From Cymodocea nodosa (Eukaryota; Streptophyta; Magnoliopsida; Alismatales; Cymodoceaceae), in NCBI GenBank assembly GCA_036874045.1, contig JAZBRI010000010.1:1632001-1696000 (forward strand): a stretch of DNA of 64,000 nt. The letters run 5' to 3'. Below the pieces are notes generated by a model that was given only the letters and a program-made list of their open reading frames with translations, was not told the DNA's origin and did no database searches. This document shows positions 22,742 through 34,938 of this stretch, one piece after another. Position 1 is the stretch's first letter. Each line of letters starts with the position of its first letter. The position numbers and the translations under genes were made by a program.

Positions 22742-23982
22742 TGTAGGATCGTCTATATCACAAGAGGAGGGGTGAATTGTGTCTTTAGTAATTAAACTAG
22801 CGGATAAAACAAGAGCACAAAACACTTGTAAATGAAATTCTATTCTTTTATTTCAAGACAGAATTTACAATATCTTTCAGCTCAATTCCCTTCTTGACGT
22901 TTTTGATACAGTAATTTTTTTTTTGATATACAATTCAAATAGGAAAACAAAGCTCTTTTTCAAAACTAATTTTGAATTGTATAAAACCTGATCTTTATGC
23001 ATACAACTTCTTTCTTTCTTTTTGCTCAGCTTCTGTATCTCTTCTTCTCCAATTGTCGAATTTCCAGACTTCTTACGTTTGCAGCTCCTTTTTTGAAATT
23101 GCTTGGAATTTCAAACTTCTTCTGATGTTGGAGAATTTTTTAGAATATGAATATTCAAACTTAACTTTTCAATTAGGGATTCGGATTGAATATTTAGACT
23201 TGGTTTTTGAGATTGGAATCCTCTGTTGTAATGTAGCTCGTACTCTCTATTAGTAGTCGAACTCTATTGTCTTTCACGTTCAACATGTTCATCCACTTGA
23301 TCCACAATCCATAATCCATAATCCACGTACTAATTTTCTTTAATCCAAATTACTTTCTATTTTAATTTCCACTTTCTCCACTAACAATTTGAATTTCCAC
23401 GATCTCCACTTCGTAGATTCACCGAAGCTTTATCTTCCTGGAGTCTTGTAGAATATCTTCTAAGTCTTCGATTTAGTCGAATAGTTATCCTTTAAGTCTT
23501 GTAAAAACTCGAACACTTATCCTTTAACTCTTTGAGTTTTTGCACTTGCAAAACACATGACTAAATAAAGAAACTTATCTGTTTGTTAGTCCTTTTATAA
23601 AACTCAAAGAGTTATTTATCCATGCGTATAAAAACTCGAACAGTTATCTAACTATTCGATTTTTCATTACCGAACGCACATGGAAAACACGTGACAACTT
23701 AAAACATTAAAAACACACGTGCAGATAACTTAACTATATGAGTTTTTAACATAAAGTATTCGACAAAAACAAAACGTTAACTATCCAAAAGTTTAACTAT
23801 CCAAAACGTTAACTATCCGAAAGTTTAACTATTGCAAATCTAACTCTTCGGAAATCTTTAATTTATCCGACATAAAAATGAAACTTTTTGATAATCTGTT
23901 AACTATTATACTTAGAGAATATTATGTAGACTTATTTAAATACGTTAATAAAACATATATCATCAAAATTAAATACCTAATA
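22742..23982 (-). repeat. Solo LTR of SIRE-like copia family E
   Basis: On the minus strand it begins TATTAGGTATTTAATTTTGATGAT (a decayed TGTTAGGAATTTTG) and ends AATTCACCCCTCCTCTTGTGATATAGACGATCCTACA. It matches the LTR at 49799-51019 along its length. Left flank GATCA and right flank GACCG differ by two transitions and fit a 5-bp target duplication. Removing the LTR rejoins the spacer to match element A near 11200. An open frame on the plus strand inside it is chance. Confidence 0.85.
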
Positions 23983-24095
23983 GACCGTAACAAAAATTTT
24001 CTTTTAATATATATTTCGATAAAACTAATAATTTCTTTCAGTTGGACCATTATATTTAAAATAAGTTTTTTTTTTTAATAACATATATCTATTTC
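23983..24095 (-). other. Spacer between integrase and accessory ORF of element C, right part
   Basis: It continues the 22047-22741 spacer across the solo LTR and matches element A 11040-11205 on the opposite strand, including AGTTGGACCATTATATTTAAAATAAG. Confidence 0.6.
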
Positions 24096-25728
24096 TTACT
24101 TAGTAAAGCTCAAGTAGTCCTCTACTCTTACTTCTTCTATAATTCCAAAGGAATTTTTTGAAATTTTCAGAATAGGTCTAAGTCTTTGTCCATTTTCTTT
24201 AAATATATCCTGATTTTTAGGATTTTCAATTTCAATAGCTCCATAGGAATAAATATTTCAAATTATGTAAGGTCTTGCCCATCTAGATTTCAATTTTCTT
24301 AGATGGTTATGAAGTCTATTCGTGTAAAGAAATATTTCTTGTCCTATTTCAAATGTTTTTGGAATAATTTTCTTATCATGCCAGAACTTCATTTTCTCTT
24401 TTTCGTTTATTGTTTTCGAATAAGCTTCATTCCTAAATTATTCTAATTCAATCAATTGCATTTTTCTATTTTCAGTAGCTTAATTTAAATTAATGTTCAA
24501 AGTTATTAATGTCCAATAAGCTTTATGTTCAATTTCAATTGGTAAATGGCAACTTTTTCCATATATTAGTCTAAAAGGTGACATACCTAAGCTTGTCTTA
24601 TAAGCAATTCTATAAGCCCAAAGTGCATTTATTAATCTATTAGCCCAATCTTTTCTAGTAGGATTTACTACTTTTTCTAAGATTAACTTAATTTGTTTGT
24701 TTGCACTTTCTACTTGTCCACTTGTTTGCGGATGATATGATGTTGCAATTTTGTGATTTACTCCATATTTCTTCATTAATGTTTCAAAACTTCTATTACT
24801 AAAATGAGCTCCTTTATCACTAATAATAGCTTTAGGTATTCCAAATCCAGTAATTATATTAGTTCTTATAAAATGTATTACCACTTTGTTGTTATTAGTT
24901 TTTGTAGGAATAGCTTCTATCTATTTAGATACATAATTCATCCCCAACAATATATAATTAAATTGGTTAGACATAGGAAATGGACCTATAAAATCTATTC
25001 TCCACACATCAAAGATTTCAACTTCAACAATAGAGTTTAGAGGCATCATATTCCTCTTTGATATCCTTCTTATTTGTTGACATCTTAAACAACTTGAGCA
25101 ATATATATGAGCATCTTTGAATAGTGTTGGCCAATAGAATCCACATTGCAGAATTTTGGCAATAGTTTTCCCTAAACCAAAATGTCGTCCACATGTTTGG
25201 TCATGACGAAAAGACAATATGCTTTGATATTCAATTTCTAGAACACACCTCCTTAAAACCAAATCATGACATTTCTTAAATAAGTATGGGTCTTCCAAAT
25301 AGTAATATTTCACTCTTGAAAAGAACAATTTCTTATCTTGTCTATTCCAATCTTTAGGTGTTAAACTAGTAACTAAGTAATTAACTATGTCTGCATACCA
25401 AGGCATTATTTTTATGGTCATTAATTGTTCATCAAGAAAATTATCCTTAATTTCAACGTTTGATTTTTCTATTTGTAATCTTGATAAATGGTCAACTACT
25501 ATATTCTCACAACCTTTTTTATCTTTAATTTCTAGATCAAATCCTTACAATACTAAAATCCACCAAATCAATCTAGGTTTAGTCTCTTTCTTTGCTATTA
25601 GGTGTTCTAAAGCTGAATAATCCATGTATACTATCACTTTAGCTCCAATTAGATATGATTTAAATTTTTCTAAGGCAAACACCACAGCAATAGTTCTTTT
25701 TTAGTAGTTATATAATTAACTTGAGCAT
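24096..25728 (-). pseudogene. RNase H end and integrase of element C
   Basis: This is the continuation of pol from the other side of the solo LTR. The RNase H end ([10 protein letters not shown] at 25727-25697, then [10 protein letters not shown]) is followed by integrase: zinc domain (FRHDQTCGRHFG ... CLRCQQ, about 25215-25070, with the CxxC pair kept), the core with Asp in WRIDFIGPF (24990), Asp in AIISDKGAHF and Glu in SGQVESANKQ (24735-24700), and a C-terminal block ending at TAA 24098-24096. A stop lies at about 24922, where Trp of DYVSKW is expected to be followed by I-E. The stretch 24884-24480 is fully open. It is better preserved than the integrase of element A. Confidence 0.9.
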
Positions 25729-27797
25729 TGTTTAGAATGAAAAAGTGCATTATATTAACGGTTAAATGATGGTTAATTGCATAATATTTAGCTTATCATA
25801 TGAGAATTAAGCCATTATGTTATAATTGCACTATTATATGCTTTAATGAAAGAATCTACATAATTTCAAGGAATTAGCGTTAATTTAGTGCATTTCTGAA
25901 CTGTCGGTAAGTTGTTGATTTTTTAATTCTTTAGTATCCAAATTTTCTGTTATTTCAAAGAGTTATATTGCATGTACCGGATAGTTATGTTTTAAACACT
26001 AAAAGAATATTTAAGTGAACAGTAACAACTCGTTGAGTTAGTGTTCTTTTTGTTAGAAGATCATGTGAGAACTCGTTGAGTTAGTAAGTGAAAACCATAA
26101 GTTATATATCTGAACTCGTTAAGTTAGAATGATGCACGTGTTGAATTTAAATGCTTTAGTATATCATGTGAGATGCACATGTTTAACTCGTTAAGTTAGC
26201 ATAACTGTACGCGTTGAGTTACATGAATACACACTAAGGTAACACGTTATGTTAGTAGCTTATTTCTTTATTGCACGTGTTTTATAGTTAAATCAACGAA
26301 GTAAGTCCGTTGAGTTATCTATAACTCCACAAACCATTTAATTTCTAATATGCCACTGTAGCGGTTATAGAAACAGGATATTCGAAGGAAAGCCATAATT
26401 GCACGTATCACACAGGAATTCACTCGTGGAAGAGAGAAGAAATCGCCATCATTGATCTAAATGAAGGAAATCCAACCGATCATCTAAAGTAGAAGTAGTT
26501 ACTACTGAAGAAATATAAAAGAAGAGGAGAAAAAACGAAGAAGGTGTGGTTGGCGATGTGTGGTAGTGTGCGTAAAGGTGGAGGACCGCGCTAACTGCAG
26601 GCAGCGTTAGAAGTTCACTGAAGCATCCACACCATCACCAACAATTCACCAACATCACCAACATTACCATAATCACCAACCATCGGAGGTTTGTGAGGAT
26701 ACTTTCTTGATGTCGAGTCAATTCCAAACCAAACACGGTGCTTGACAACCACTATGAGGAGCAATCGCGTCACGGGAAGGGAAGCCATTTTCACTAAGCA
26801 TTGACTCATATCTCAAGAGATCGTAAAGCTTCTAGCCTTGGTTTCGTGTTGATGCCAGTATGCTGAAGAGGAGATCATCTTGCAATTCTAGACTCACGAT
26901 TCTATAGGGAGAGGAGGTAGACTTGTAAGTGATTAAGTTTTCAATGGTGTAATCACATAACATGTAGTGACAGAAGTATTTATTGTCGATAGAGATTTTT
27001 ACATTTCACCTTTCACCCATTTTCATGAACATCTCAAAACAAAAATACCAAAAATAACAACTTATCTGTGTTTATATTTAGTATTTAAGTATTGTATTGT
27101 TTGTTTTGTATCGTGATTAAAGTTATCATTGTCAGTATTGTGAATGTTTTATATTTGTTTGATTTAGAAAATAGAAAATAGTATTATAGTTTATTGAAAT
27201 TGATTTGTTCCAGATACTTAAAGATTTTAATGGTTATTGTTTGAAATATTTGAATGTTAGTGTTGCTTAATGATAAATGTAATATTAACTAGCATTAAAG
27301 AGCTTAATTGATGTTATTTACAATTTGTGGAACCACGCAATGGCTGGTTGAATTCCTCTATAAATAGCAATATTAAATTGGAAAGATACGCTCGTGGAGT
27401 TAACTTAAGTCCACGAGATTAGTCTATTGAGTTAGCCATAACTCCACGAACTTAGTCTGTTGTGTTAACTATAACTCAACAGAGTGATTACTAAACACAT
27501 TAAGTACAATATAAAAAATGGAACAGTACACAATTCTTACTCAATTCTCTGTGGGATTGACTTGTACTTGCACACAAATACAATATATACTATGCACTTG
27601 TAGTTAAAATACAAATTAAAATTAATATCTAATTTGTGTGAAAGGTTGTTTGTTTACTTCTAAAAAGAAATTATTGATATAAGCATAAAGACAAATTAAC
27701 CAAGTTAAAAATAGAAGTTAACAAATACAAGTTTTTTGGCGGTGTTGCCTGGGAACTAAATAAGTTCTCTAGTGCTGTCTAAAACACCATCCAAGCA
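25724..27797 (+). mobile_element. Athila-like solo LTR with perfect 5-bp target duplication
   Basis: The LTR proper is 25729-27792 (2064 bp), starting TGTTTAGAATG and ending ACCATCCA. It is flanked by AGCAT on both sides (25724-25728 and 27793-27797). It sits inside the RNase H of element C in opposite orientation, between the codons for TLNDA and QVNY. It carries a PBS-like unit (TGGCGGTGTTGCCTGGGA at about 27737) inside its 3' end. The part at 26020-26270 resembles a segment of the S-family copia LTR. Confidence 0.95.
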
Positions 27798-28915
27798 TCA
27801 TTTAAAGTTTTGCTTGCATAATGAATCACTTTAGGAGATTTTTCTATCTTCTGTCCTAGGATTGCTCTTACAGCAAAATTAGATGCATCACACATTAATT
27901 CAAATGGATGGCTCCAATTAGGTGCTTGTATTATAGGAGTTGAAATTAAGCTAGTTTTAAGCTTGAAAAATGCTTCTTTGCAATTTTTATCAAAGTTAAA
28001 TGGGACATCTTTTAATAGATTAGTTAAAGGTTTAGCTATTTTGCTAAAATCTTTAATGAATCTTCTATAAAATCCTACATGTCCTAGAAATGATCTAATA
28101 TCTTTTACTGATTTAGGTTCTGGTAGATTAGAAATTACTTCTATTTTAGCTTTATCTACTTCCAACCCTTTCTTTAAAACATGTCCCAAGACTATTCGTT
28201 ATTTAACCATGAAGTAACATTTTTCCCAATTTAGAACCAGATTTTTTTCCACACAGTGTTTTAATACTTGGTCTAAATTGTTTAAACACACTTCATATGA
28301 GGTTCCATATACAGTAAAATCATCCATAAATATTTCTAAAAAATCTTTAGTAATTCTAGTAAATATGCCTTACATACACCTTTAAAAGGTAGCTAGTGCA
28401 TTGCATAATCCAAATGGCATTCTCTTAAAAGCATAAGTTCCATTAGGACATGTGAAAGTTATTTTCTCTTCATCCTCTAATGCTACTAGAACTTGGTTAT
28501 ATCCTATATACCCGTCTAGGAAACAAAAATATTCTTGCCCTACTAATTTCTCTAGCATTTGATCTATAAAAGGTAAGGGAAAATGATCTTTACTAATTAT
28601 AACATTTAGCTTTCTATAGTCTATACACACTCTCCAACCTAATTGAATTCTAGTAGGTATCAAGTCTTGACTTTCATTCCTAATAACTATTAATCTTGAT
28701 TTCTTGGGAGCTACATGGATTGGACTAACCCATGAGCTATCAAAAATTAGATAAATTATGTCATTATCTAACCATTTCATTATTTCCTTCTTAACTACTT
28801 CTTTAAGGTTTAGATTTAATCTCCTCTCAGGAATTCTAATTGGTTTAGCATTCTCTTCTAAATATATGTGGTGACAGCATATAGTTGCACTTAACCCTTT
28901 TATATCAGCCATAGT
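27798..28915 (-). pseudogene. Reverse transcriptase and RNase H start of element C
   Basis: The RT blocks run from 28912 (MADIKGLSATICC) through RRLNLNLKEVVKKEI, SSWVSPIHVAPKK, GWRVCIDYRKLN, DHFPLPFIDQMLEKL, FTCPNGTYAFKRMPFGLCNA (to 28385). The catalytic FMDDF block lies at about 28330-28310 in a shifted frame after a stop. The thumb and RNase H start ([52 protein letters not shown]) are open at 28180-27798. The frame is closed artificially by the solo LTR. Codon-level similarity to element A is high across the whole stretch. Confidence 0.92.
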
Positions 28916-29943
28916 CCATCCTATTACTTCTTTATAAGTTTTTACTACATCTTTTAATTAGGAAATTTGATCCTCTTTTAAATCTAAAGCAATAATGATT
29001 GGACATGCTCATTTTTCTTCTAGAAATATATAGGTTAATTTAGGAGATAAAGGTTTTAAATCTAAATGTTGACCATTAGAAGCTAGAGCTCCTAATTAGA
29101 CATTTTCATCTTCTATACTACACTCTTCTTGATCTCTTTCTACATCTATGCTTTCACTTACTTCTAAAGTTTCAGAATTTAGTTGCCTATTTAATTCTTC
29201 TTGAATCACATCATCTAGCATATCTCCTTCATCCTCTAGAAAGTCTATAGTATGTAAGGACATTTCTAACTCCTCAAACTTTTCTAGTTTGAAAATGTTT
29301 AATTGAGTATCCTCATTACCATATGCTAATTTCATCACTCCAATTTTACAATTTATAACAACCCTTGATGTTGCTAAGAATGGCCTTCCCAAACTTAAAG
29401 ATGTATCATAATTCTGATACTTAGTTTGTTGGGAATCCAATATCACAATATCGATAGGATATATGAAGTTTTTTTTTTAATTAGGACATCTTCTATTTTT
29501 CCTCTAGGATATCTTATAATTCTATTAGCTAATTGAATGACAGTCCTAGTAGGAATTAAGCATTCTAATCCTAAGGATGCAAATATATCATTTGGCATAA
29601 CATTTATACCTGCAGCTAGGTCTATTAAAGTTCTTTCTAGAATGGTATTTCCAATGGTGCATGATATAACAGGGATTCCAAGATTAGATAACATTTTAGG
29701 AATTTGCGGCATAAATAGGGAACTACTTTGCTCAACTAAAAAGACTTTCCTTAAAACTTTTCACTCTCTTTTCTTAGTACACCAATCCTTAAGAAATTTA
29801 GCACAATGTGGCATTTTCTGCAATAAGTCTAACAAAGGAATGTTAACTTGTACTTTTTCAAAAATTTCTCTAATTTTTTCTTGTTTTTCAGGAAATACTT
29901 GTTGTAATCATTTAGGATAGGATGCTAATGATTGTGATTTACA
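28916..29943 (-). pseudogene. Athila-type protease and linker of element C
   Basis: Protease block: PQIPKMLSNLGIPVISCTIG, the active-site region LIDLAAGINVMPNDIF (29640-29590, catalytic Asp kept), YPRGKIEDVL, then after a one-base shift near 29455 LGRPFLATSRVVINCKIGVMKL. The linker 29340-29096 is acidic (QEELNRQLNSETLEVSESIDVE) and is clearer than in element A because the reading is continuous across the point where A is frameshifted. Upstream, IPLLDLLQKMPHCAKFLKD is recognisable around 29850-29770. Confidence 0.85.
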
Positions 29944-30699
29944 AGATTCTTTTTCTTTCATTTCATTCTTTTGATCATTTTTTATCTCATTTTCAGATTC
30001 AGATTTTTCTGATTTTTAAGTTGTTAGATATTACATTTTCATTATCATTTTGAATTTTGTTCTTATCCACCTTTACATTACTTTCTTTTTGAGTTCTTAG
30101 TGGTATATCAGTTCTAGATCTTAATGCTATACATACATCTTCTAGATTTTGATTACTTTCATGATGTTCTTGTATTTCATTTTCATGATTTTGATCTTCA
30201 ATTGTTTTCAGTTTTAACTTATATTATTTAAATTCTATTACATTGGTATTTTCTTTTGTTTATATGTCTAGCAAATTATGCAAATCTGTAACATCAAAGT
30301 TTTCATTTATGTTTTCCTATTGCATAACTTGTAATTTCTTTGTAAATTCATCCAATGCTTTTAACTTTCTTTCAAGATCATATAGTCTCATTGCATTCAA
30401 TTTTTTATCAATTTTCATTATATTTTTTTAGTTTCATATATGATATTAATTTTAGGTTCTGAATATTCTTTCCTATAATTCAATTGGTTGACTTCTTGTT
30501 GTTGACACATGTTTTGTTCCAGTTTGTCTATGTTTTGCTCTAAGCTATGCTTCAGTCTATCATACCTATCCTAAACTTCATTATCTCTCAACATATTACT
30601 TGTTCTAAACTAACCATTAATTGGGTAAACTATAGGATTCTCATACTCAGTTCTATTATATTGAATATAATTCAATTGTTGTTCATGTGATCTAACCAT
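29944..30699 (-). pseudogene. gag: gag remnant of element C, lacking a capsid domain
   Basis: The frame begins at ATG 30699 (MVRSHEQQLNYIQYNRTEYENP) and matches element A 6459-7210. It is charged and coil-like, interrupted by stops, and again has no Retrotrans_gag domain and no zinc knuckle. Two copies sharing this layout make a family-level loss likely. Confidence 0.6.
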
Positions 30700-30917
30700 C
30701 TACAATCGTCTCAGTTTCAATCAATCAGAAATGTCATGACCTTCCAAATTGTAGAATTCACATATACTAATTATAGGTTTCAGAAATCTTTGAGCATAAG
30801 CATATGCCATATTCTTAATTATATAATAAAAATACACGACACTTCTTCTACTATTAAAACAAAATAGCACTCACAGTTGTTTAGCTTCTTAATCCTTAAC
30901 AACAATGTTAGAAAACT
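30700..30917 (-). promoter_or_regulatory. Leader and primer-binding site of element C
   Basis: Decayed tRNA-Asp-type primer site at 30910-30891 on the minus strand (TAACATTGTTGTTAAGGATT), separated by the 7-nt AGTTTTC (30917-30911) from the LTR. The leader to the gag start is about 190 nt and matches those of elements A and X. Confidence 0.7.
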
Positions 30918-33080
30918 TGTTTGGGCGTGAAAAGTTAAATCAGAAACTTGTCTATTAGGCGGTGCCAGAAAACTTGTTTGATTTGTTTTTGTGCTTAAAT
31001 TAATAAATTCTTTTAGGAGTAAACAAACAACTTTTCACACAAATTAGATATTAGATCCAATTTGTATTTTTTTACTATAAGTGCATAGTGAATATTGTAT
31101 TTGTGTATAAGTAAGATCGATTCCACAGAGATTGAGTAAAAATTGTGTACTATTCTGATTTTTATATTGGAGTTTATATGTGTTCAATTAAGCACTTCGT
31201 TGAATTACAGTTGACGCAACAGACTTAGTTCATAGAGTTCATGGAGTTATGGTTAACTCAACGAACTAACCTCATGAACTTAAGTTAACTCCACGAGTCT
31301 ACTTTTCTAGTTAAATACTGCTATTTATAGAGGAATTTGGCCAACCATTGGGCGATTTCAAAAAATGTAAATAACGTCAATTAAGCTCTTTAATGTTTGT
31401 TAATATTAGATTTGTCATTAAGCAACACTAACATTCAGATATTTCAAATAGTAACCATTAAAATATTTAAGTATCTAGGACGAATCAATTTCAGTAAATT
31501 GTAAAACTATTTTCTATTTTTTGAATCAAACAAACAGAAAACATTTACAATACTAATAATGATAACATTAATCACGATACAAAACAAATAATACAACACT
31601 TTAATACTAAATGTAAACATAGATAACGAGTTGTTTTTGGTATATTTGTTTTGATATGTTCCTGAAGATGAGCAAAAGGTGAAATATAAAAATCTCTATC
31701 GATAGTAAAAACTTCTGTCACTACATGCGACGCGATTACACCACTAAAAACTTAATCACTTAAAATCTTACCTCCTCTCCCTATAGAATCGTGAACCAAG
31801 AATTGTAAGATGATCTCCTCTTCAGCATACTAGTATCAACCCAAAACCAAGGCTAGAACCTTTACGATCTTCTGAGATATGAGTCGGTGCTTGGCGAAAA
31901 TGGCTTTCCTTCCTACGACGTGATCACTCATCATAGTGGTTGTTAGTCATTGTGTTTGGCTCGGAATCGACCCAACATCCAAAAATTATCCTCACAGACA
32001 TTCGATGGTTGGTGATTTTGATGGTGGTGTGGAGCTTTAGGGAACTTCTAATGCTTCCTGCAGTTAACGCGGTTCTCCACCTACACACACACATACTTCG
32101 TCTTTCTCCTCTTCTTTTATATTTCTTTCAGTAATAACTGCTTCTGCTTGAATGATTGATTGAATTTCCTTCATTCATATCAACAATGGTGATTTCTTCT
32201 TCATTCCACAAGTGAATTCCTATGTGATATGTGCAATCGTGGTTTTCCTTCGAATTTCTTCTCGTAATTCTTCTATTCTTGCACCTGCAAAACACATGAC
32301 TAAACAAGAAAACTTCTCTATTCGTTAGTCATTTTATAAAACTTGAATAGTTATCTAACTCTTCGATTTTTCATTACCGAATGCACATGGAAAACATGTG
32401 AAAACTTTAAACATTAAAACACACATGCAGATAACTTAACTATACAATTTTTTAACATAACTCTTCGACTAAAATGAAACATTAACTATCCGAAAGTTTA
32501 CATTACCTATTTCTGCATAATACTAACACAACGCATTACCTTAGTGTATATTCAAGTAACTCAACATGTATAGTTATGCTAACTTAACGAGTTATACATG
32601 TGCAGCTCACGTGATATCATAAAACATTTAAATTCAACATGTGCATAATTCTAACTTAACAAGTTCAGATATTTCGAATAGTTACAAACCTAACTATCTG
32701 ATACTTAGACACATTTCAGATAGTTAGCAGATAACTTACAGAAAATCCACTTAAGTCATGCATTAAGGTTTCAACACGTGTACTCTAGGAAATAAAAAAT
32801 GTTCTTTTATTGTTTAAAACATAACTGTCTGATACATGAAATATAAATCTCTAAAATAACAAAAAATTTGGATACTTAGGAATTAAAAATCCTGTAATTC
32901 ACCGACAGTTCAGAAATGTACTTAATTAACATTAATTTCCTGAAATTATGTAGATTCTTTCATTAAAGCATATAATAGTGCAATTATAACATAATGACTT
33001 AATTCTCATATGATAAGCTAAATATTATGTAATTAACCATCATTTAATTGTTAATATTATGCACTTTTTCATTCTAAACA
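30918..33080 (-). repeat. 5' LTR of element C
   Basis: On the minus strand it begins TGTTTAGAATGAAAAAGTGC (33080) and ends CGCCCAAACA (30918), 2163 bp. At 32253-32506 it contains a segment absent from the LTR at 190-2087 but closely matching family E copia LTRs (23540-23830). It cuts the gag of copia element K at 33081. Confidence 0.9.
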
Positions 33081-34803
33081 ATGCATGAAGAGGAAAGTAT
33101 TTCTGAGATGTTTTCCAGATTCTTAGACATCATAAATTCTTTAAATTGCTTAGGAAAGAACTTTGAATAGAAGGATTTGGTGAGAAAAATTCTCAGATCT
33201 CTAAGTTCTAAGTGGTCTCAGAAAGTGACATCAATTGAGGAATCATGTGAGTTAAATGTTTATACTATAAATGAACTTATAGGAAATTTAACTACTTATG
33301 ATGTTCAATTAAATGATTCACTAAGTCACAATATATTAAAAATGAAGGAAGAAATAGCCTTTGAAATTAATTCAAATTCTAAAATATCAACTGATTCTGA
33401 TGAGGATTTGATTTTGCTGACTAGGAAATTCAAGAAAGCATGGAAAGCTAGGAAACAACAAAGAAACAGAAATGAGAAACCCTCAACGTCAAAGTCACTA
33501 AATGAAAAGAATTCTTCATCTAGAAAGTATGTATGTTACAACTATAAGAAACTTGGACATCTTCTCCAAATTTTCCTATAAGGACAAATGAAAAGCAAAG
33601 TAGGACTAATCAGAAGAAGGCTTAGAAAAAGTTTTACAAGAAAAAAACTTTGAAGGTCACTTGGGATGACACGTCAAAAGAGTTTGGATTTAAGGAATTA
33701 TCATCAAAATCTTCACATTTAGAAGAAGAACGAGAGTTAGAAGATGTTGTTTATGTGTGCTTTATGGTAGATGAGTTTGAGGTAATATCTTATCCTAAAA
33801 GTCATTTAGATTTTGACTTTAATGAATTATTATGTGTTTATCATTTATTATTACAAAAACTTAAAGTTTGTAAACTGGAAAATAAGAATATTAAAAACTC
33901 TTTGTCCATTACAGAAGAAGAAAATTGTTTATTGTCTACTACTTTAGAAAAGTTTAAATGTGATAATGAAAATCATGCTAGAGATTTTCATAAATTTAGA
34001 TTTAATGAATGTATCTTTCATGAACAAATACAGAATATAAATGTTGAAAAATTAAAGACAGAATCTAAAAATGAAAAGTTGAGAAACAATATAAATGATC
34101 TTGAGTTAGAGATTGATAAATTAAAAATGAGAGAGCTAGATTTAAATTCCACCATTGAGAAATGGCATTTAAGTCAAACTAAGTTAGACAAGCTAACTAG
34201 TACCCCTACAATGTCATATAAATTTGGCTTAGGATTTGATTATCTTGAATACCTTGAATCTCAAGCCAATAAAGGATTTATTAGTTGTAGTTCAAGTAAA
34301 TCTAAGACTAAAATTCCTTTTGTTATGAAACAAGGTAATAAATATATAGAAGTAGGTACTTCAATGGATAAATCATGTAATAATAATATAAACTAATGTA
34401 ATTTATCTAAATGTACTTCTAACATGACTATCAATGTTTCTAAAAATCTTGTTTCTTGTTTTGGAAAATCAGTTACTAATGTTTCTAAAATTTCAAACAA
34501 TTATAGTAAATTGAAAATTCAGAAACCTAAGCATGAAATTCAAAACATTAGTATTAGACCAATTACTAGTTTTACATGTTCTTTATATGAAAATTCTTGT
34601 GTAGAAAAAGATTTTGTATGTATTGAAAATTTAAATACAAGTACAAAATCTTCGTACAAACTTACTGAAATGTATGAGCATGATCAAAATAAATTAACAT
34701 TTGATAAAAATCGGTTTGGTCTTGGCTATACTACATCTAAAAATAAAAAGAATATCAATAAAAGCAATAATTCTATAAGTATGAAGCTAATGATAAATCA
34801 ATA
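33081..34803 (+). pseudogene. gag: Partial copia gag of element K
   Basis: The first codons belong to the middle of a copia-type gag (UBN2-like): EEESISEMFSRFLDIINSL, then a TAG near 33168, then DLVRKILRSLSSKWSQKVTSI and TINELIGNLTTYD. The zinc knuckle near 33530 is decayed (CYNYKKLGH; the second Cys is Tyr and the last Cys is lost). A frame change follows. The stretch 33650-34396 is open (248 codons), starting with VTWDD and continuing as a long coiled coil (about residues 70-185), as in SIRE gag tails. A further open stretch (34424-34804) is Asn/Ser-rich. The N-terminal third of gag is missing, cut by the LTR of element C. Confidence 0.85.
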
Positions 34804-34938
34804 GTGCTTACAACTAATAAGAATATAAATGACAATGTTAGATTGTTTTTAAACAAAAAGAACAAATATGCTTTTAATGAACTTGGTCCTCAAAGACATT
34901 AGGTACCAAGAAACAGTTCTTTTTAATTTGTTTTGTAG

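Larger units (their letters stand above)
19907..33080 (-). mobile_element. Element C: Athila-like Ty3/gypsy retrotransposon, minus strand
   Basis: Reading leftwards: 5' LTR (33080-30918), primer site (30910-30891), gag remnant (30699), protease, RT/RNase H, integrase, spacer, accessory ORF (to 19907). Its 3' LTR is not found. It is interrupted by a gypsy solo LTR at 25729-27792 in RNase H and by a copia-type solo LTR at 22742-23982 in the spacer. Joining across these insertions gives the same order as element A. Its right end at 33080 cuts into the gag of copia element K, whose reading continues at 33081. Confidence 0.85.
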
